Source of the DNA: Chitinophagales bacterium
Lineage (GTDB): Bacteria; Bacteroidota; Bacteroidia; Chitinophagales; Chitinophagaceae
Assembly: GCA_017303855.1 (NCBI GenBank)
Contig: JAFLBL010000009.1
Location: forward strand, 89,327-153,326
Length of the DNA stretch: 64,000 bases
Direction of reading: 5' to 3'
The notes under the pieces are model-generated. The model worked only from the letters and a program-made list of their open reading frames with translations, was not told the DNA's origin and ran no database searches. Made by a program: the position numbers and the translations under genes. This document shows positions 62,201-64,000 of this stretch, piece after piece; position 1 is the first letter of the stretch, and every line of letters begins with the position of its first letter.

Positions 62201-62669
62201 TGCCTGTACGATACATATTGGCAAATGAGGAACTGATAATACGGTTTGTTGTCAGATCGCCGAAAACAGGAGTCGGGTTCCCGGTTGAAGGATCCGTGTT
62301 AAAAATCTGCACGCGGGCATCTACAAATGGAGATGAAGCGCCGGCAAAACCGGTGGAATAAGCGAAGAAAGTAATTTTTGTAAGATTCCAGGAGGGGCCG
62401 GCCGGTACTATAAAATCATCAGCCAGTGTAAGAGTAGCAGTAACATTGGCACCGAAACCAAGTCCTGTATTCGTACCCTGTAACTCACTCCAGGTTGTAC
62501 CAGCCGGAGCGGCGGTACTTGTACCACCATGGGTGGCCCCGGTAGATAAGTTACCGTTGGTGTATTGCTGGGCCATCAGTCCCCCCGCAATTAAAAGAAA
62601 AAAAGCCGAGATAAACGAGGGTAAAAAAAGAAATAACCCACGTTTTTTAAGCGTAAATTTTGGTTGCAT
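59277..62669 (-). CDS. Large T9SS-exported protein with Ig-like, GEVED and P-domain modules
   Basis: A 1130-aa exported protein. Signal peptide about residues 1-34; an N-terminal beta domain; Ig-like module (SVCPGINFTLSLQTPTS, YQWQSSPDGTTW); a GEVED domain (VWIDYNQNGQFETAEF, SSFGETEDYNVTI, near the middle); a further Ig-like module; a proprotein-convertase P-domain (VSVRFSMTHTWVGDLIMNLK, ALAMSDLGGGDVGTLTGWSI); another Ig-like module; and a type A T9SS sorting tail (KLWIYPNPSDGAFQVRLY, GMARGVYVVKAA). The sorting tail and plug-type gene at 9653 show that it is sent to the surface. No catalytic domain; probably an adhesive surface protein. Shares long near-identical parts with the next gene. Confidence 0.92.
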   Translation of the reverse strand: MQPKFTLKKRGLFLFLPSFISAFFLLIAGGLMAQQYTNGNLSTGATHGGTSTAAPAGTTWSELQGTNTGLGFGANVTATLTLADDFIVPAGPSWNLTKITFFAYSTGFAGASSPFVDARVQIFNTDPSTGNPTPVFGDLTTNRIISSSFANMYRTGRTTADQTRRIWKIEVAVNTTLAPGTYWVEWALGNGGLSNFTPPSTVVGQPTPAGGNSKQRNYSTGLPGTWTAITDAGGGGAQDQHFIIDYATGGCSGTPAPGNTISSAASVCPGINFTLSLQTPTSGSGVSYQWQSSPDGTTWTNIGGATNSTYTSTLGATTQFRCNVTCGANTGTSTPTTVSLTPASGCYCIPPATDCTDDDVITRVRIGTLDNSSACSAGPPAGYTYYSSVAAPTIYSGAANPITINHAATYSKADAVWIDYNQNGQFETAEFTAIGTGAAGTAQISGTINIPTTALNGTTRMRVRMRFGTTQFTSAQACTNPSSFGETEDYNVTIAPCVPVTITTSPANASVTCGQNASFTVATAGTLPVYAWQFRTSASSNWQVLTNGGIYSGATTATLTLTGVSAAYSGYQYRAQVVGGCSGVDFSQPATLTVNAIQPVVSPASATICLGSVQQLSLTNTVAEPTTATFTASAGLPLGVPDNNPAGVLSTPVAVSGIPAGSVIKNVSVRFSMTHTWVGDLIMNLKAPNGQVLNLIGMLDGGTGSNGTANFTNTTVDSLSTTPMSGAAAPRTGTYRADRFTVGATLLAAAPTTTNFWAPLTTTVNGDWALAMSDLGGGDVGTLTGWSISITYVAPNFAQGVWAGPAGTIFTNAAATTAYDGVTPLTTVYVKPTVTSNYTVNFTTSTPCTSATATVPVTVNTPVTGLTVAPATRAVCIGGSTTFTASTTGGSPVNYQWQRSTDAGLTWSNVTGATGATLTISNVTLNMTGYRYRVATTGNACAAVTSTSFGSITVNNLPAVTIAAPVVNIVPGTTSTISATSTPAAGATNSWSWTLNGNALAGNTSTQVASIDGLGTYQATVTDVNGCVNTSNQLVIGAEVSDKLWIYPNPSDGAFQVRLYHNVNSPEKRVVSVYNSAGQLITSQTLNLNYNSSPYQSLTFDLSGMARGVYVVKAAHEYSGRVTSGLLLIH
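60238..60436 (-). repeat. Long direct repeat, copy in first T9SS gene
   Basis: 199 bp that match 63802-64000 with a single mismatch (60309 versus 63873), covering the P-domain end and the next linker. The surrounding sequence is also similar but more diverged. Confidence 0.9.
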
Positions 62670-62780
62670 AGAAACTATTTTTTGTTGATAAGCACCCCTG
62701 TGTTCAGGAGTGAGTCCATAATCCGGAACTAAGGTAGTTTTTTTTTATTATTTCCGTATAAAAATGCGCCTTGCCACATA

Positions 62781-62811
62781 AAAAAGCCCCCCGGAAATTC
62801 CGGGGGGCTTT
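62781..62811 (-). terminator. Terminator of the second T9SS cargo gene
   Basis: AAAGCCCCCCGGAA / TTCCGGGGGGCTTT makes a perfect stem of about 13-14 bp followed by TTTTTTATG on the minus strand, 36 bp after the stop at 62847. Confidence 0.92.
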
Positions 62812-62846
62812 GGGGGCTTATAATAGCTTAAAATCTGCTGATTTTA

Positions 62847-64000
62847 TTATTGTATCAGGATCAATCCAGATATCACTTTTTCACTGTACTCATGGGCCAC
62901 TTTCACCACATAAGTTCCGCGGGCCATACCACTCAGGTCGAACGTCATGCTCTGGTAAGGAGCGCTGTTGTAGTTCAGGTTGAATGTGCGGCTGGTGATA
63001 AGCTGTCCGGCCGTATTATAGATCGAAACAATGCGTTTCTCAGCAGCATTTGTCGCGAAATACAGACGAACCTGGAAGGCGCCCGGTGTCGGGTTCGGGT
63101 AAATCCACAATTTGTCAGAAGCTTCAGCACCGATTACCAGTTGATTGGATGTATTCACACAACCATTCACATCGGTAACGGTAGCCTGGTAAGTACCCAG
63201 CCCGTCGATGGTTACATTCTGTGCATTTGTTGTACCTGTAATGGCTGTACCATTCAGCGTCCAGCTCCAACCGTTTGTAGCGGCGGCAGGAGTACTTGTA
63301 CCGGTAACGGTAGTCGTACGTCCCGGAACCAGGTTGGCCGCAGTAGTTGCCAGTGTCACATTCGGCAGTGCATTTACAGTCAGTGTACCAAATGTAGCAG
63401 ATGTAACAGCACCGCAGGTATTACCTGTAGTGGTTACGCGGTAACGGTAACCGGTCATAGCGCTGGTAACATTACTTACAGTCAGTGTGGCACTGGTGGC
63501 ACCGGTTATATTAGTCCAGGTAGCACCGGCGTCTGTACTGCGTTGCCATTGGTAGGCAACCGGACTGCCTGCTGTTACACTTGCTGTGAAAGTAGTACTA
63601 CCGCCAAGACATACCGCACGGGTTGCCGGAGCAACAGTCAGACCGGTAACAGGTGTATTAACCGTTACAGGTACTGTAGCTGTGGCTGAAGTACAAGGTG
63701 TGGACGTTGTAAAGTTCACCGTATAGTTAGATGTTGCAGTTGGTTTAACATACACGGTAGTAGCCGGTGTGCCGGTATATGCAGTGGTTGCCGCCGCATC
63801 TGTAAAGATGGTACCGGCAGGTCCTGCCCATACACCCTGAGCAAAGTTCGGTGCCACATAGGTGATTGAAATAGACCAACCTGTCAGTGTGCCTACGTCG
63901 CCTCCACCCAGATCACTCATCGCCAGTGCCCAGTCTCCGTTTACTGTTGTTGTAAGCGGTGCCCAGAAATTAGTCGTTGTTGGCGCTGCAGCCAGTAATG
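62847..64000 (-). CDS. Second T9SS-exported P-domain protein, N-terminal part beyond window
   Basis: The frame is open to the window end, so only the last 384 or so codons are seen. They cover the end of a P-domain (ALAMSDLGGGDVGTLTGWSI), an Ig-like module with YQWQRSTDAGATWTNITGA, a linker, and the T9SS type A tail (KLWIYPNPTPGAFQVRLYFA, GMARGTYVVKVAHEY). An internal ATG at 63920 is not the start, because the upstream codons match the paralogue (LLAAAPTTTNFWAPLTTTVNG). It is a tandem paralogue of the gene at 59277 in the same orientation. Confidence 0.9.
   Translation of the reverse strand, partial: LLAAAPTTTNFWAPLTTTVNGDWALAMSDLGGGDVGTLTGWSISITYVAPNFAQGVWAGPAGTIFTDAAATTAYTGTPATTVYVKPTATSNYTVNFTTSTPCTSATATVPVTVNTPVTGLTVAPATRAVCLGGSTTFTASVTAGSPVAYQWQRSTDAGATWTNITGATSATLTVSNVTSAMTGYRYRVTTTGNTCGAVTSATFGTLTVNALPNVTLATTAANLVPGRTTTVTGTSTPAAATNGWSWTLNGTAITGTTNAQNVTIDGLGTYQATVTDVNGCVNTSNQLVIGAEASDKLWIYPNPTPGAFQVRLYFATNAAEKRIVSIYNTAGQLITSRTFNLNYNSAPYQSMTFDLSGMARGTYVVKVAHEYSEKVISGLILIQ
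63802..64000 (-). repeat. Long direct repeat, copy in second T9SS gene
   Basis: Partner of 60238-60436 at an offset of 3564 bp, 198 of 199 bases identical; it may continue beyond the window end. Confidence 0.9.

Noticed and set aside
62850..63689. 279-codon Cys-rich open frame antisense to the second T9SS gene
   Set aside because: Its odd composition is the mirror of Thr/Ala/Val-rich repeats in the real gene on the other strand; no family pattern and no promoter.

Overview
The window comes from a member of the Bacteroidota, most likely family Chitinophagaceae. The evidence is a type III glutamine synthetase, a PafA-type phosphatase, Oar-like and CarboxypepD_reg TonB-dependent outer-membrane proteins, type IX secretion (T9SS) cargo with a C-terminal sorting tail plus a T9SS plug-type protein, a lipoprotein TamA homologue (TamL-like) together with TamB, and promoters of the Bacteroidota form TTTG-N20-TAnnTTTG. 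Starts lack strong Shine-Dalgarno sequences, which also fits. The DNA is chromosomal and gene-dense. No tRNA or rRNA gene, insertion sequence, prophage or CRISPR array was recognised.

Layout. 1-6.8 kb: the 5' part of the heptose epimerase gene hldD directly behind purL, then a polytopic membrane protein and glnA (GSIII). 6.9-16 kb: M19 dipeptidase, a small secreted protein, fructose-6-phosphate aldolase-type transaldolase, the SRP RNA with its promoter, a DUF5103 T9SS plug-type protein, a LolC/E-like permease, a SpoU rRNA methyltransferase, a TamL-like Omp85 lipoprotein and truB. 16.2-22.9 kb: a tight five-gene MoxR operon (SpoIIM-like, DUF4129-like, DUF4350-like, MoxR ATPase, DUF58), with a divergent RDD protein and a DUF5362 protein next to it. 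23-36.7 kb: proS, a Tyr/Ser-rich lipoprotein, a FadL-like porin, a giant TamB whose natural start appears to be CTG, ribBA, and an Oar-like TonB-dependent receptor.

36.8-41.8 kb: a divergent esterase / ATP-grasp / GCS2 carboxylate-amine ligase locus that looks like a small-peptide or amide biosynthesis unit, framed by short-period tandem repeats; then a bacterial SET-domain methyltransferase and a mono-haem cytochrome lipoprotein. 41.9-50.4 kb: MFS transporter, PafA phosphatase, a CotH-kinase-like secreted protein, acyl-CoA-binding protein, GT4 glycosyltransferase, tpiA, a sugar-nucleotidyltransferase-like protein, and ribosomal protein L31 with a hairpin leader. 50.7-64 kb: YajQ, a TonB-type beta-barrel receptor, a LytTR regulator and LytS-type kinase pair, threonine aldolase, pgi, a small secreted protein, and two tandem giant T9SS cargo proteins. 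The second is cut by the window end and shares near-identical DNA with the first.

Main unusual features: families of perfect 7- and 8-bp tandem arrays between genes that reach into two stop codons and one start region; the CTG start of tamB; a terminator merged with a promoter before yajQ; the L31 leader hairpin; the amidoligase locus; and a 199-bp, one-mismatch repeat between the two T9SS cargo genes.
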